NCBI GenBank assembly: GCA_017416465.1
Contig: JAFQCK010000098.1
Span: 39,329-103,328 of the forward strand
DNA length: 64,000 nucleotides
Source of the DNA: Lachnospiraceae bacterium
GTDB taxonomy: Bacteria > Bacillota > Clostridia > Lachnospirales > Lachnospiraceae
Direction of reading: 5' to 3'
In this document: piece after piece, positions 52,273 to 60,982 of the stretch
How positions within the stretch are numbered: position 1 is the first letter of the stretch
Layout of the letters: each line of letters opens with the position of its first letter
Notes under the pieces: model-generated
Databases searched by the model: none
Told to the model about the DNA's origin: nothing
What the model saw: the letters and a program-made list of their open reading frames with translations, nothing else
Made by a program: the position numbers and the translations under genes

Positions 52273-53373
52273 ATGAAAGAGCTTAAAATCGGATTTATTG
52301 GACTAGGACTAATAGGTGGCTCTATTGCCAAAAAGTTAAAACAGGTATGTCCAGACATTTTTATAGTTGCATACAATAGAAGTGAACAATCCAGAATTGA
52401 TGCATTAAATGATAAAATTGCAAATATTGCCACTGATACAATTGATGATAATTTTAAAGATTGTAACTATATCTTTTTATGTACCCCTGTGGAGCAGAAT
52501 ATTAAATATCTTAGTATCCTAAGAGATATAATATCTCCAGAATGTATTATAACAGATGTTGGCAGTGTAAAAGGAAATATTCACAAAGAAATAGAATCTC
52601 TTTCTATGACAAAAAATTTCATAGGTGGTCACCCTATGGCAGGTTCTGAAAAAACAGGATATAGAAATGCTTCTACTACTTTGCTTGAAAATGCATATTA
52701 TGCAATAACTCCAACCAAAGATACTGATAAAGAGAAATTGAATGAATTTTATAAGCTTATCGAAACCTTAAAAGCTATACCGGTTATTTTAGATTGTGAT
52801 GAACACGATTATGCTGTTGCAGCAATAAGTCATGTTCCACATTTAATTGCAGCAAGTCTTGTAAATTTAGTTAAAGATAATGATTCAGATAAAGAGACAA
52901 TGAAACTTTTAGCAGCCGGTGGTTTTAAAGATATTACAAGAATTGCTTCTTCTTCTCCTATAATGTGGCAACAAATATGTAGTACAAACAAAGAAAATAT
53001 TACAAATTTAATTGATAAATATATTAAAGCTTTAGAACAAGTAAAAGAAAATGTATTAGAAGAAGGCTCAAAAGGAGTTTTTGACTTATTTGAAAAAAGT
53101 AAAGAGTATAGAAATTCATTTTCAGACAAATCTCATGGCCCAATCAAAAAAGGATATAAAATATATTGTGACATTGTTGACGAATCGGGTTCAATTTCAA
53201 AAATTGCAACATTACTCGCACTTAGTAATATAAACATCATGAATATTGGAATTGTTCATAATCGTGAATTTGATGAGGGGGTTCTAAAAATTGAATTTTA
53301 TGATCAGAATTCCATGGAAGACGCGATTGAAATACTCAGTAAATTTAAGTACCAAATATATGTACATAATTAA
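52273..53373 (+). CDS. tyrA: Prephenate dehydrogenase with ACT domain
   Basis: Oxidative decarboxylation of prephenate to 4-hydroxyphenylpyruvate in tyrosine synthesis. 366 residues. The Rossmann motif IGFIGLGLIGGSIAKKL is at residues 6-22. DVGSVKGNIHKEIE and FIGGHPMAGSEKTGYRNA follow, with VAAISHVPHLIAASLVN near residue 180. A C-terminal ACT domain (296-366) suggests feedback control by tyrosine. ATG 52273 follows AAAGGA by nine bases; the ATG at 52255 is too close to its neighbour and lacks a site. 24 bases after rqcH. Confidence 0.93.
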   Translation: MKELKIGFIGLGLIGGSIAKKLKQVCPDIFIVAYNRSEQSRIDALNDKIANIATDTIDDNFKDCNYIFLCTPVEQNIKYLSILRDIISPECIITDVGSVKGNIHKEIESLSMTKNFIGGHPMAGSEKTGYRNASTTLLENAYYAITPTKDTDKEKLNEFYKLIETLKAIPVILDCDEHDYAVAAISHVPHLIAASLVNLVKDNDSDKETMKLLAAGGFKDITRIASSSPIMWQQICSTNKENITNLIDKYIKALEQVKENVLEEGSKGVFDLFEKSKEYRNSFSDKSHGPIKKGYKIYCDIVDESGSISKIATLLALSNINIMNIGIVHNREFDEGVLKIEFYDQNSMEDAIEILSKFKYQIYVHN

Positions 53374-53400
53374 AAAAAGGACTCTAAAGTCCTTTTTTTA
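53371..53400. terminator. Bidirectional terminator between tyrA and pilZ
   Basis: 12-base arms AAAAAAAGGACT (53372-53383) and AGTCCTTTTTTT (53388-53399) with a CTAA loop. Confidence 0.88.
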
Positions 53401-53757
53401 TTAGTTTTCCATTTCACTTACCATTTCATAAATCTGAATCTTTAACTGGTCTGCAGGCATAATTCCAATAAATCTACAACCATATAATGTTTCATCCCCA
53501 TACTTTTCCATTCTTACTACTTCAATTACTGTCTGAAACTTTTCTTTTGTCCATAACAATACTGTAGTATTGTAATAAGTATTCATCTGAAGAGTTTCCT
53601 TCGTTGTAAAAGCCAATCCATCTTTTGATATATTCACTACAGAAACATCAAACGCTTCTGCAGTTACTTTGTCGGCCACATCTTTACTTCTTACTGAGTT
53701 CAATTCAATTCTGACATTGATGTCCATTCGGTTTGATCTTCTTCTTTCTTGTGTCAT
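53401..53757 (-). CDS. PilZ-domain protein, candidate c-di-GMP receptor
   Basis: 118 residues, a single PilZ domain. The ligand motifs are present: RxxxR within ERRRSNR at residues 4-10 and (D/N)xSxxG as VVNISKDGLAF near residue 47. It should therefore be able to bind cyclic di-GMP. No GGDEF or EAL protein lies in the window. The output partner is unknown. Gene stands alone between tyrA and queA. Confidence 0.88.
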   Translation of the reverse strand: MTQERRRSNRMDINVRIELNSVRSKDVADKVTAEAFDVSVVNISKDGLAFTTKETLQMNTYYNTTVLLWTKEKFQTVIEVVRMEKYGDETLYGCRFIGIMPADQLKIQIYEMVSEMEN

Positions 53758-53804
53758 ACTAACCTTCTCCTTAAATTTATTTTTTTATAATTAATTTAGT
53801 ACTT

Positions 53805-54830
53805 CTATTTTATAAACATAGCGTCGCCAAAACTAAAAAATCTGTATTTTTCTTCAACGGCTATATTATATGCATTAAGTATCTCATCTCTCCCTGCTAA
53901 AGCAGACACCAACATAAGTAATGTTGATTCCGGTAAATGAAAATTGGTAATCAAAGCATCAACAATCTTAAACTTATATCCGGGATATATGAATATATCT
54001 GTTTCTTTACTTACAGATTCAACAATCCCTTCTTCATTAGTAGCTGATTCAAGCGTCCTGCAACTGGTCGTCCCAACCGATATTATCCTTCCACCATTAC
54101 TCTTTGCTCTATTAATCTTATCAGCCTCTTCTTTCTCAACATAGATATATTCAGAGTGCATATGATGTTCTAAAATGTTATCAACCTTTACCGGTCTAAA
54201 GGTTCCAAGACCTACATGTAATGTAACTTTTGCGATATGAACACCTTTATCTTCAATTTTCTTTAAAAGTTCATTAGTAAAATGTAATCCTGCTGTAGGA
54301 GCTGCAGCCGAACCTTCATTCTTGGCATACACAGTCTGGTATCTGTTTTTATCCTGTAATTTGTGAGTAATATATGGTGGCAACGGCATCTCACCTAATT
54401 TATCAAGAATTTCTTCGAAAATACCAGCGTATTCAAAACGTATAAGTCTGTTACCATCTTCTATAACATCTATTATCTCACCCGTTAATAACCCATCTCC
54501 AAATGAAATTCTTGAGCCTATTCTTGCTTTCTTACCAGGTTTAACAAGTACCTCCCAAATTGAATCTTCCTTTCTTTTCAAAAGTAAAACTTCAATCCCA
54601 GCATCAGTACCAATCTTCTTCCCAAACAATCTTGCAGGAATAACCTTAGTATCATTAATTACAAGACAATCTCCCGGATTGAGATAATCTATAATATCAC
54701 TAAAAACCTTATGTTCAACTTCTCCGGTGTTTTTATCCAATATCATTAACTTAGATGCTGCTCTATTCTCAAGTGGATCTTGAGCAATCTGCTCTTCCGG
54801 AAGAAAATAACTAAAATCAGACAGTTTCAT
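53805..54830 (-). CDS. queA: S-adenosylmethionine:tRNA ribosyltransferase-isomerase
   Basis: Makes epoxyqueuosine in tRNA from preQ1. 341 residues. It starts [18 protein letters not shown]. It continues with [19 protein letters not shown] and [13 protein letters not shown] near residue 170. [24 protein letters not shown] (read in parts) and [12 protein letters not shown] near residue 245 are family segments. Start ATG 54830 with AAGGA nine bases upstream. No preQ1 riboswitch is seen ahead of it and the other que genes are elsewhere. Confidence 0.95.
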   Translation of the reverse strand: MKLSDFSYFLPEEQIAQDPLENRAASKLMILDKNTGEVEHKVFSDIIDYLNPGDCLVINDTKVIPARLFGKKIGTDAGIEVLLLKRKEDSIWEVLVKPGKKARIGSRISFGDGLLTGEIIDVIEDGNRLIRFEYAGIFEEILDKLGEMPLPPYITHKLQDKNRYQTVYAKNEGSAAAPTAGLHFTNELLKKIEDKGVHIAKVTLHVGLGTFRPVKVDNILEHHMHSEYIYVEKEEADKINRAKSNGGRIISVGTTSCRTLESATNEEGIVESVSKETDIFIYPGYKFKIVDALITNFHLPESTLLMLVSALAGRDEILNAYNIAVEEKYRFFSFGDAMFIK

Positions 54831-54889
54831 CTCTATTTTCCTTTTTAAATTATTGTTAAAGTGTCTATAAACGCACAATTCATAAAGTA

Positions 54890-54918
54890 ATTATAGCATT
54901 TATTTACAATTCTGTCCA
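54890..54918 (-). promoter_or_regulatory. queA: Promoter of queA
   Basis: Minus strand -35 TGGACA (54913-54918), 17-base spacer, -10 TATAAT (54890-54895). Confidence 0.75.
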
Positions 54919-54965
54919 CACGCATTCTTTTCTATTTACATATTAACTTTTTCATTTTTATTAAT

Positions 54966-56276
54966 TTATTTATTTTTATGATTTACATATCTTTCAACAT
55001 ATTCTTCTAACGTTTCAATATTTTCCTTATGCATTGTTTCTGAAATCTCAGTTCCAACATAAGTTATATGCCAAGGCTCATACATATATCCTGTTACATC
55101 TGTCTGATTCTCTTTATATCTCACAATAAAACCATACTTATGACAATTTGCATATACCCATTTTGCTTCCTCACTACCTTCAAATGCATTAATATTTCCT
55201 TTGATATGGCTTATATCTAATGCTCGTCCTGTATGATGCTCACTATATCCAGGTCTTGCGCTATATGTATCAACATCCTCTCTGCTATCAGCTTTTAAAT
55301 AGTTATTATATAAATTTTTCTGATATTCAACACTTCTGTAAGCAGAAACAACATAAATATTCATATTGAGTTTCTTCATATCTGACTTCATTTTCTTATA
55401 CGCTTTAGAAGTTTCCTTTGTAGATTGATAAGTTTCTTCAATCGTTATCAATTTAACAGGTTCAAAATCCTCTGCCACCCTATTGAATTTATTAATCAAT
55501 AGTGGGTCATCCGTATTTTTATCTGCCAAATTCACATATTCACTGTCATAAAAATACTGGTCAAGATTAGAATTAACTCTCCATACTACTTCTTCATCTT
55601 CCATATCAGGATATATCTTTGCATATGCTTCATATCTTTCGTAGTTATCTTTTTCTGCAAAATAAATTTTTGAATATTTATTCACTTCTGTTTTTTCAAA
55701 CTTTTCATCAAACTTTTCTACGTAATTATTTCCTGATACTTTTTCAATAATCTCGACACTGAAAAATAAAACAAGTAAAGAAACAACTAATATCTCTGCT
55801 TCCATAGAAAGAAACACTACACGTTTCTTTAATTTTTTAATTATTAGACTTTTTCTTAAATCTTTAAATGTAATTCTAATAAATTTACTAACAACAAATC
55901 CTATTAATACTCCAAACAAAGTGAACACTATAAATACCGGCATAAATTCCCCTAAATTTAAACCTTGCAAAATCACTATACAAATATCAAACAATCCAAC
56001 AAATAAAACGTTTATAACAAAATACCTAAATCTTCTGTATATTAATGGCATAATTATTCCTATTGGAATAAATATTAATGTTACAACAAAAAACTCACTA
56101 AGTTTATCAACTACTCTCGCTTGCAAATAATCAATCACAAAAATCATATAAATTGAAAATAAGACTGAAGCAATTGTGTGTTTTCTATTGTACCTAATAC
56201 CTCGTTCATAACATTTCATAAACAAAATCAAATGAACTGCCGTAATTGCCAATATACCCAAAATATAGTAAAGCAT
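54966..56276 (-). CDS. VanY-family D-Ala-D-Ala carboxypeptidase with VanZ-like membrane domain
   Basis: 436 residues. Residues 1-185 hold about six transmembrane segments with a VanZ-like stretch (LIFIPIGIIMPLIYRRFRYF). A linker (190-290) leads to an extracytoplasmic M15B peptidase. There, SEHHTGRALDISH supplies zinc ligands His and Asp, and EPWHITYVG supplies the catalytic Glu and third His. The enzyme removes terminal D-Ala from peptidoglycan precursors. VanY and VanZ are separate proteins in vancomycin resistance clusters. No vanHAX genes are near, so a cell-wall housekeeping role is more likely. It ends next to the queA promoter. Confidence 0.82.
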   Translation of the reverse strand: MLYYILGILAITAVHLILFMKCYERGIRYNRKHTIASVLFSIYMIFVIDYLQARVVDKLSEFFVVTLIFIPIGIIMPLIYRRFRYFVINVLFVGLFDICIVILQGLNLGEFMPVFIVFTLFGVLIGFVVSKFIRITFKDLRKSLIIKKLKKRVVFLSMEAEILVVSLLVLFFSVEIIEKVSGNNYVEKFDEKFEKTEVNKYSKIYFAEKDNYERYEAYAKIYPDMEDEEVVWRVNSNLDQYFYDSEYVNLADKNTDDPLLINKFNRVAEDFEPVKLITIEETYQSTKETSKAYKKMKSDMKKLNMNIYVVSAYRSVEYQKNLYNNYLKADSREDVDTYSARPGYSEHHTGRALDISHIKGNINAFEGSEEAKWVYANCHKYGFIVRYKENQTDVTGYMYEPWHITYVGTEISETMHKENIETLEEYVERYVNHKNK

Positions 56277-56280
56277 TTTA

Positions 56281-57387
56281 TCACCTGTGTTTCTTTCCTT
56301 TTATACTAAAGTTTCCATATTTATCAATTTTTAGTATTGTTGCCCCTTTATGCTCAGACAAATTCTTTGCATATAAAAGACAATCTATTGCCTGTCCATA
56401 AGTAAACCTGACACCTTTATATTCAACAGAAAAATCATTCAAATGGTCATGACCGCAAAATAGTCCCTTAGTACTTTCCAACTCTAATACCTTTGAAAAC
56501 AACTTACTTTCAAATTTTGATGGACTTATATCCTCATCCTTACTACCATAAAAATATCTACTTGAACCTCTCGCATCTACTGCAGATTTCCACGCATCTT
56601 TGTATTCTTTAATAGGTATATGAAAATATAAATATGAAGGAATTTTTCTACCTTCTGCTTTGTTGAATTTCTTTGTTACTTTTTCATACCATTTAACCTG
56701 ATCATCATGAATATAATCATAGGTTCGCTTTTTATTCGCTTTAATATATTCATTAGAATCGAGCATAAATACAACTGAATTCAGCTTCTTATCTGCATTT
56801 TTAAGCTTAACATAGTAATTAGAAAATCCTGTAATAGTTTCATTATCTTTAGTTTTTACCAAAAGACTATGTTCTCTTGTTAACAAAAAATCTCTTAATT
56901 CTCTTCGCGTATGCGTAGACTTTTCTGCAGTATCATGATTACCAAATGTAATTGCATATGGTATACCGATATTTTCTAACATATCTGTTAGAATCCTGTA
57001 TGAATTGAGATTATTTCTTGATAACGCAATATGCGCCTTTGGACACGCTAAATCACCTGTCAAAACTATCATATCCGGCCTGGTACTTTTAATAAGACGT
57101 GATACAATTCCAAGAGCCTGCATATCTTCATGTCTTGATAAATATCCACCACCCAGATGGATATCTGTTAATTGCAATATCTTAAACGGTTGATTATCAG
57201 TCTTAATAATGGAATAATATCCATCTTCTTCTAACACCATCTTTGAATTAGTACTTATTTTTTCAGCTTTATTAACATAGGAATCCAAAAAATGACTTCC
57301 TTGTCTTATACTACGAACAACAGAATGTGCAATTTTTGCAACAGTACCAATTCCGGCTAATATTAAAATTGTATTTCTTTTATTCAT
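56281..57387 (-). CDS. Metallophosphoesterase (calcineurin-like), membrane-anchored
   Basis: 368 residues. An N-terminal hydrophobic stretch (ILILAGIGTVAKIAHSVV) could be an anchor. Metal motifs appear in order: ILQLTDIHLGG (DxH), VLTGDLACP (GDx), YAITFGNHDTAEK (GNHD), a His in YFHIPIKEY and LFCGHDHLNDF (GHxH). All ligands of a binuclear phosphoesterase are present. The substrate is unknown. Start ATG 57387 is chosen on the anchor; the longer frame to 57450 overlaps the neighbour. It starts four bases from the VanY gene end, suggesting an operon. Confidence 0.88.
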   Translation of the reverse strand: MNKRNTILILAGIGTVAKIAHSVVRSIRQGSHFLDSYVNKAEKISTNSKMVLEEDGYYSIIKTDNQPFKILQLTDIHLGGGYLSRHEDMQALGIVSRLIKSTRPDMIVLTGDLACPKAHIALSRNNLNSYRILTDMLENIGIPYAITFGNHDTAEKSTHTRRELRDFLLTREHSLLVKTKDNETITGFSNYYVKLKNADKKLNSVVFMLDSNEYIKANKKRTYDYIHDDQVKWYEKVTKKFNKAEGRKIPSYLYFHIPIKEYKDAWKSAVDARGSSRYFYGSKDEDISPSKFESKLFSKVLELESTKGLFCGHDHLNDFSVEYKGVRFTYGQAIDCLLYAKNLSEHKGATILKIDKYGNFSIKGKKHR

Positions 57388-57433
57388 AATAACTAATTTG
57401 CCTTTCTTACTAAGGTATAAATATACATTACAC

Positions 57434-57949
57434 CTATTTATCTTTATCAACTAATACTTTTTCAATTTCACAAACATACATAGTATGCCAATCATTGTTT
57501 GGATACCATTTTCCTGCAATATCTTTGTCTAATAAAAACTCTTCACTCATATCCTGAGCATATAATTTTTTAGTGATTAACACTATCTCGGCTTCATCAA
57601 AATACGGTGCACCATCTTCAAAACTTACATTTAATTCAGACTTTTTAATCTTATCTTCATCTCTTCCCGAAGTTGTTCCCATGTACGATAACATCTTTCT
57701 GTGTTCTTCCTTAAAGAAAGATAACGACAACTTATCCGATGCATCAATAAATTCTTTCGTATATCTTTGCGGTCTGATAAATACATATGCTACAGGTTTA
57801 CCCCACATAATACCAAGACCACCCCATGAAGCAGTCATTGTATTAACTTCACTTTCTGACTTTGCAGCAGTAACCAACATCCATTGTTTTCCAATCATAT
57901 CAAAAACATTTTTATCAATTTCATTTACATTAACTTCTTCAAATTTCAT
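57434..57949 (-). CDS. Flavin reductase-like FMN-binding protein
   Basis: 171 residues. The pattern WMLVTAAKSESEVNTMTASWGG and PVAYVFIRPQRYTKEFID is typical of flavin reductase / FMN-binding split barrel proteins related to NADH:FMN oxidoreductases. It likely binds FMN and reduces small electron acceptors; partner unknown. An extended -10 (TGTTATAAT, TATAAT at 57991-57996 on the minus strand) lies 42 bases upstream. Confidence 0.85.
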   Translation of the reverse strand: MKFEEVNVNEIDKNVFDMIGKQWMLVTAAKSESEVNTMTASWGGLGIMWGKPVAYVFIRPQRYTKEFIDASDKLSLSFFKEEHRKMLSYMGTTSGRDEDKIKKSELNVSFEDGAPYFDEAEIVLITKKLYAQDMSEEFLLDKDIAGKWYPNNDWHTMYVCEIEKVLVDKDK

Positions 57950-58031
57950 AACTTCTTTCCTTTCAAAGAAAAATTTACATACCTAATGCCATTATAACAT
58001 ATTTTATAGAAAGGAGTAATAAAATATTCCT

Positions 58032-58070
58032 AAAATAATAAAAGTGTGCCAAGCACACTTTTATTATTTT
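58032..58070. terminator. Perfect 18-base hairpin terminator overlapping the HigA stop
   Basis: Arms 58032-58049 and 58053-58070 pair fully (AAAATAATAAAAGTGTGC) with a three-base loop; U-rich outer flanks on both strands. The HigA stop codon is inside the arm (58064-58066). Confidence 0.8.
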
Positions 58071-58342
58071 GGTATGAACTCAATCTTAAGAACCATATCC
58101 ATACCGTCAGCTAATCTTTTTAAAAGATTAAGTGATGGATTTCTTGTTCCATTCTCTAATTTACTTATATCGGCCTGATTAATTCCCGTTCTCTCTGCTA
58201 ATTGCTTCTGTGTAAGATTCCTGGAAATTCTTGCTTCAACAATGGCTCTGATAACATCAAATTCCGGCTGCATATTATCATATTCTTTCTTTAATTCTTC
58301 GTCTTTTAGCTGTTCCTCTAAAAAATCGTCAAATTTTCTCAT
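58064..58342 (-). CDS. HigA-like XRE-family antitoxin, orphan
   Basis: 92 residues. The helix-turn-helix domain (35-90) reads ISRNLTQKQLAERTGINQAD then ISKLENGTRNPSLNLLKRLA, typical of HigA antitoxins paired with Gp49/HigB-type RelE-fold toxins. The N-terminal MRKFDDFLEEQLKDEELKKE is the usual antitoxin start. A longer in-frame ATG exists at 58435, but the predicted transcript start (near 58443) leaves it almost no leader. The cognate toxin gene upstream is reduced to a fragment. The promoter carries an operator-like palindrome, so autoregulation is likely to persist. Confidence 0.85.
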   Translation of the reverse strand: MRKFDDFLEEQLKDEELKKEYDNMQPEFDVIRAIVEARISRNLTQKQLAERTGINQADISKLENGTRNPSLNLLKRLADGMDMVLKIEFIPK

Positions 58343-58436
58343 TATTCTCATACCTTTCGATATAATCTTTTCTATATGCTTTCGCTTTTTAAATCTCTTT
58401 TTTTGGCGTTTTCTGAGTTTTTTTAATAAATCCATT
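58329..58436 (-). pseudogene. Remnant of a HigB/Gp49-type toxin gene
   Basis: In a different frame from the antitoxin, codons from 58433 read GFIKKTQKTPKKEI, then TAA (58389-58391), then KAKAYRKDYIERYENNE and a final TGA at 58329-58331. This matches the C-terminal end of HigB toxins (GFxKKTQKTPxxEIxKA...YxxDY). The first ~75 residues are missing and the stop codon replaces what is normally a Glu codon. The tail overlaps the antitoxin start, as in intact higBA operons. Confidence 0.75.
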
Positions 58437-58449
58437 TGTCCTCAAATTT

Positions 58450-58478
58450 ATTATATGGCATATATACCATATTGTCAA
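58450..58478 (-). promoter_or_regulatory. Consensus promoter with internal operator palindrome for higA
   Basis: Minus strand -35 TTGACA (58473-58478), 17-base spacer, -10 TATAAT (58450-58455), both perfect. The spacer carries TATGGCATATATACCATA (58454-58471), a near-perfect palindrome placed where a HigA-type repressor would block RNA polymerase. Confidence 0.85.
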
Positions 58479-58535
58479 TTAAATGTTCATAATAACATAA
58501 TGTAAAATTCTAAACATAAATTCAAAATTATATTA

Positions 58536-58564
58536 TTAAAACAGGCAGCCCTTCAGGACTGCCC
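58536..58564 (-). terminator. Terminator of pheST
   Basis: Stem GGCAG(C)CC (58544-58551) with GG(A)CTGCC (58556-58563), followed on the minus strand by TGTTTTAATAA. Confidence 0.75.
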
Positions 58565-58601
58565 ATTCATAAAATTTAGATAACATAAACTTATATATAT
58601 A

Positions 58602-60965
58602 TTACATCTGTTTTAAGTTAATTCCATCTTTCTTTAATGTTTCAACAATAGAATCAACCACTTCCATAACCTCTTCACGAGTTAAAGTTCTATCATTCTG
58701 TGAGAATATCAAACGAACTGTAATTGATTTACCGTTCTCATCTTCATAAGTATCTGTAACAAATACCTTTTTAATTAATTGAGAATTAGCTGATTCAATA
58801 GCTTTTCCAATCTTTTCATATTTATCAGCAACAAACGATAAATCAACTTCCATTGAAGGATATTTTGAAGGTTCTTCGTATGAAATTCCTGCATCAATAA
58901 TTCCTGCAAGGTCATTAATATCAATTTCTGCATAAACAATAGCTGCTTTTTTATCTATTTTCTTTGATACTACAGGATGTGCAACACCAATCTCACCAAT
59001 AGCTATTCCATCACAAAGAATCTTATTCAAATTCTTTGGATGCTGATAAGAATGTGTAGCTTCCATTTTTTCAAAAGATAACCCTTTATGACGAATATCT
59101 TCTACGATAACTGCCATCATATCTCTTAATTCAAAGTATAATTTTTCCAATGATTTTGTCTTACTGAATAATGTAATAGCAAGTTTTTTATATTCCTTAC
59201 ACATATTATTTTCATCAACACCATCAATAACATGTCCGATTTCGAATACACCAAAATCCGGTGCAAATCCTGTATTACTCTTAACCTGACAAAACTGTGT
59301 AGGAACAATAGTTTTTCGAATTGTTTCGATGTTAGGGTTTGTAGAATTTAATAACTTAATATTTTCTTCTACTTCTATACCTAATTTCTTAAATTCATCT
59401 GTATATGCCCATACATAAGAGTGTAACTCATGCAATGAAAATCTCTTAACCAAGATATCCTTAATCTTTTCTTCAACAGTCTTTTCAGCTGCTACTCTTA
59501 CAGGATAAAATGGTGCAACTGTTGTATGAACATCAAAGTTATCATAACCATAAATACGTGTTATTTCCTCGATGATATCTGCTTTAATTGTAACGTCCTT
59601 AGTTGCTCTCCAGCTTGGAACTTCAACTTTGAACTTATCATCATTTAATTCAACTTTAAATCCTAATGCTGTTAAAGTATTTACTATTGTATCATTTGAA
59701 ATCTCAATACCTGTATAACGGTCAACGAAGTTTTTCTCAAATTCCAATGTTACTTCAGGATATCGATATGCATACTCATCTGTAAGCGAAGAAATAACTT
59801 CTGCATTTTCATCAATATCTGTTAACAATTTTACAAATCTTTCAATTGCTGTTACAGTCATTTCAGGGTCTAAGCTCTTTTCGTAACGAGCTGAGGCATC
59901 TGTACGATGTGCCAAACGAACTGTAGACTTACGAACAGATGAAGCGTCAAATGTCGCTGACTCTAATGTAAGTGCTGTAGTATCCTCAACAATTTCAGAA
60001 TCAAGACCACCCATAATTCCGGCAATTGCAACAGGAACATTATCATTGCAAATCATAAGTGTATTTTCATCAATATTTCTTTCAACACCATCTAAAGTTT
60101 CAAACACAAATGGCTTATCAAATTTCTTAATACGAATCTTTTCAACTTTTCTTGAATCGAAAGCATGCATTGGCTGACCCATTTCTAACATAATATAGTT
60201 AGTTAAATCGGCAAGAAGATTAATACCTCTCATACCACAATAATATAAACGGATTCTCATATTAACAGGACTTACATTTTTCTTAATGTTATCAACCTGT
60301 AAACATGAATATCTGTAACATAATGGGTCTTCAATTTTCATATCAATCTTAGGAAGATTGTCATATTTTGAAAGGTCTGCTCTTTCAAGCTCTTTCAAAG
60401 GACGACCTGCTAATGTCGCAAATTCACGAGCAATACCGTAGTGTCCCCATAAATCCGGTCTGTTTGTAAGAGATTTATTATCTACCTCAAAAATAATATC
60501 ATCAATATCATAAATCTCTTTTAAATCTGTACCGTTTGCAACTTCTTCCACGATATCCATAATTCCTGAGTTATCATCACTGATACCAATTTCTTTTTCT
60601 GAACAGCACATTCCATGTGATGTATAACCTGCTAATGCTCTTGGTTCAATTGTAATGTCACCAATTTTTGCACCAAGCTTAGCAAATGCTGTCTTCATAC
60701 CTACTCTTACATTTGGTGCTCCACACACTACATCTACTAATTCAGCTTCACCACAATCAACTTTTAATAAATGTAATTTTTTAGATTCAGGATGATCCTC
60801 AATCGATTTAATTTCAGCGACAACTATCCCTGAAATGTCACTTCCTTTATAAAAAATCTCATTTTCCACTTCTGCTGTAGATAATGAAAACTGGTGTATT
60901 AACGCATCTTTATCTAATCCTGATAAATCAACAAAATCAGAAATCCAATTTAATGAAATAAACAT
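58602..60965 (-). CDS. pheT: Phenylalanyl-tRNA synthetase beta subunit
   Basis: 787 residues, the regulatory and editing subunit. N-terminal domain with SLNWISDFVDLSGLDKD. The tRNA-binding EMAP-like domain (40-150) has VVCGAPNVRVGMKTAFA. B3/B4 editing is seen in NKSLTNRPDLWGHYGIARE. The B5 and catalytic-like domain includes YRYPEVTLEFEKNF. The C-terminal anticodon-binding FDX domain includes YPSMEVDLSFVADKYEKIG. 17 bases after pheS; same T-box control. Confidence 0.96.
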   Translation of the reverse strand: MFISLNWISDFVDLSGLDKDALIHQFSLSTAEVENEIFYKGSDISGIVVAEIKSIEDHPESKKLHLLKVDCGEAELVDVVCGAPNVRVGMKTAFAKLGAKIGDITIEPRALAGYTSHGMCCSEKEIGISDDNSGIMDIVEEVANGTDLKEIYDIDDIIFEVDNKSLTNRPDLWGHYGIAREFATLAGRPLKELERADLSKYDNLPKIDMKIEDPLCYRYSCLQVDNIKKNVSPVNMRIRLYYCGMRGINLLADLTNYIMLEMGQPMHAFDSRKVEKIRIKKFDKPFVFETLDGVERNIDENTLMICNDNVPVAIAGIMGGLDSEIVEDTTALTLESATFDASSVRKSTVRLAHRTDASARYEKSLDPEMTVTAIERFVKLLTDIDENAEVISSLTDEYAYRYPEVTLEFEKNFVDRYTGIEISNDTIVNTLTALGFKVELNDDKFKVEVPSWRATKDVTIKADIIEEITRIYGYDNFDVHTTVAPFYPVRVAAEKTVEEKIKDILVKRFSLHELHSYVWAYTDEFKKLGIEVEENIKLLNSTNPNIETIRKTIVPTQFCQVKSNTGFAPDFGVFEIGHVIDGVDENNMCKEYKKLAITLFSKTKSLEKLYFELRDMMAVIVEDIRHKGLSFEKMEATHSYQHPKNLNKILCDGIAIGEIGVAHPVVSKKIDKKAAIVYAEIDINDLAGIIDAGISYEEPSKYPSMEVDLSFVADKYEKIGKAIESANSQLIKKVFVTDTYEDENGKSITVRLIFSQNDRTLTREEVMEVVDSIVETLKKDGINLKQM

Positions 60966-60982
60966 ATCTTCTTTCTCCTTTC

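Noticed and set aside
58343-58435. 31-residue very basic N-terminal extension of the HigA protein
   Set aside because: It is the toxin remnant read in the wrong frame, and the predicted transcript starts only about eight bases before that ATG.
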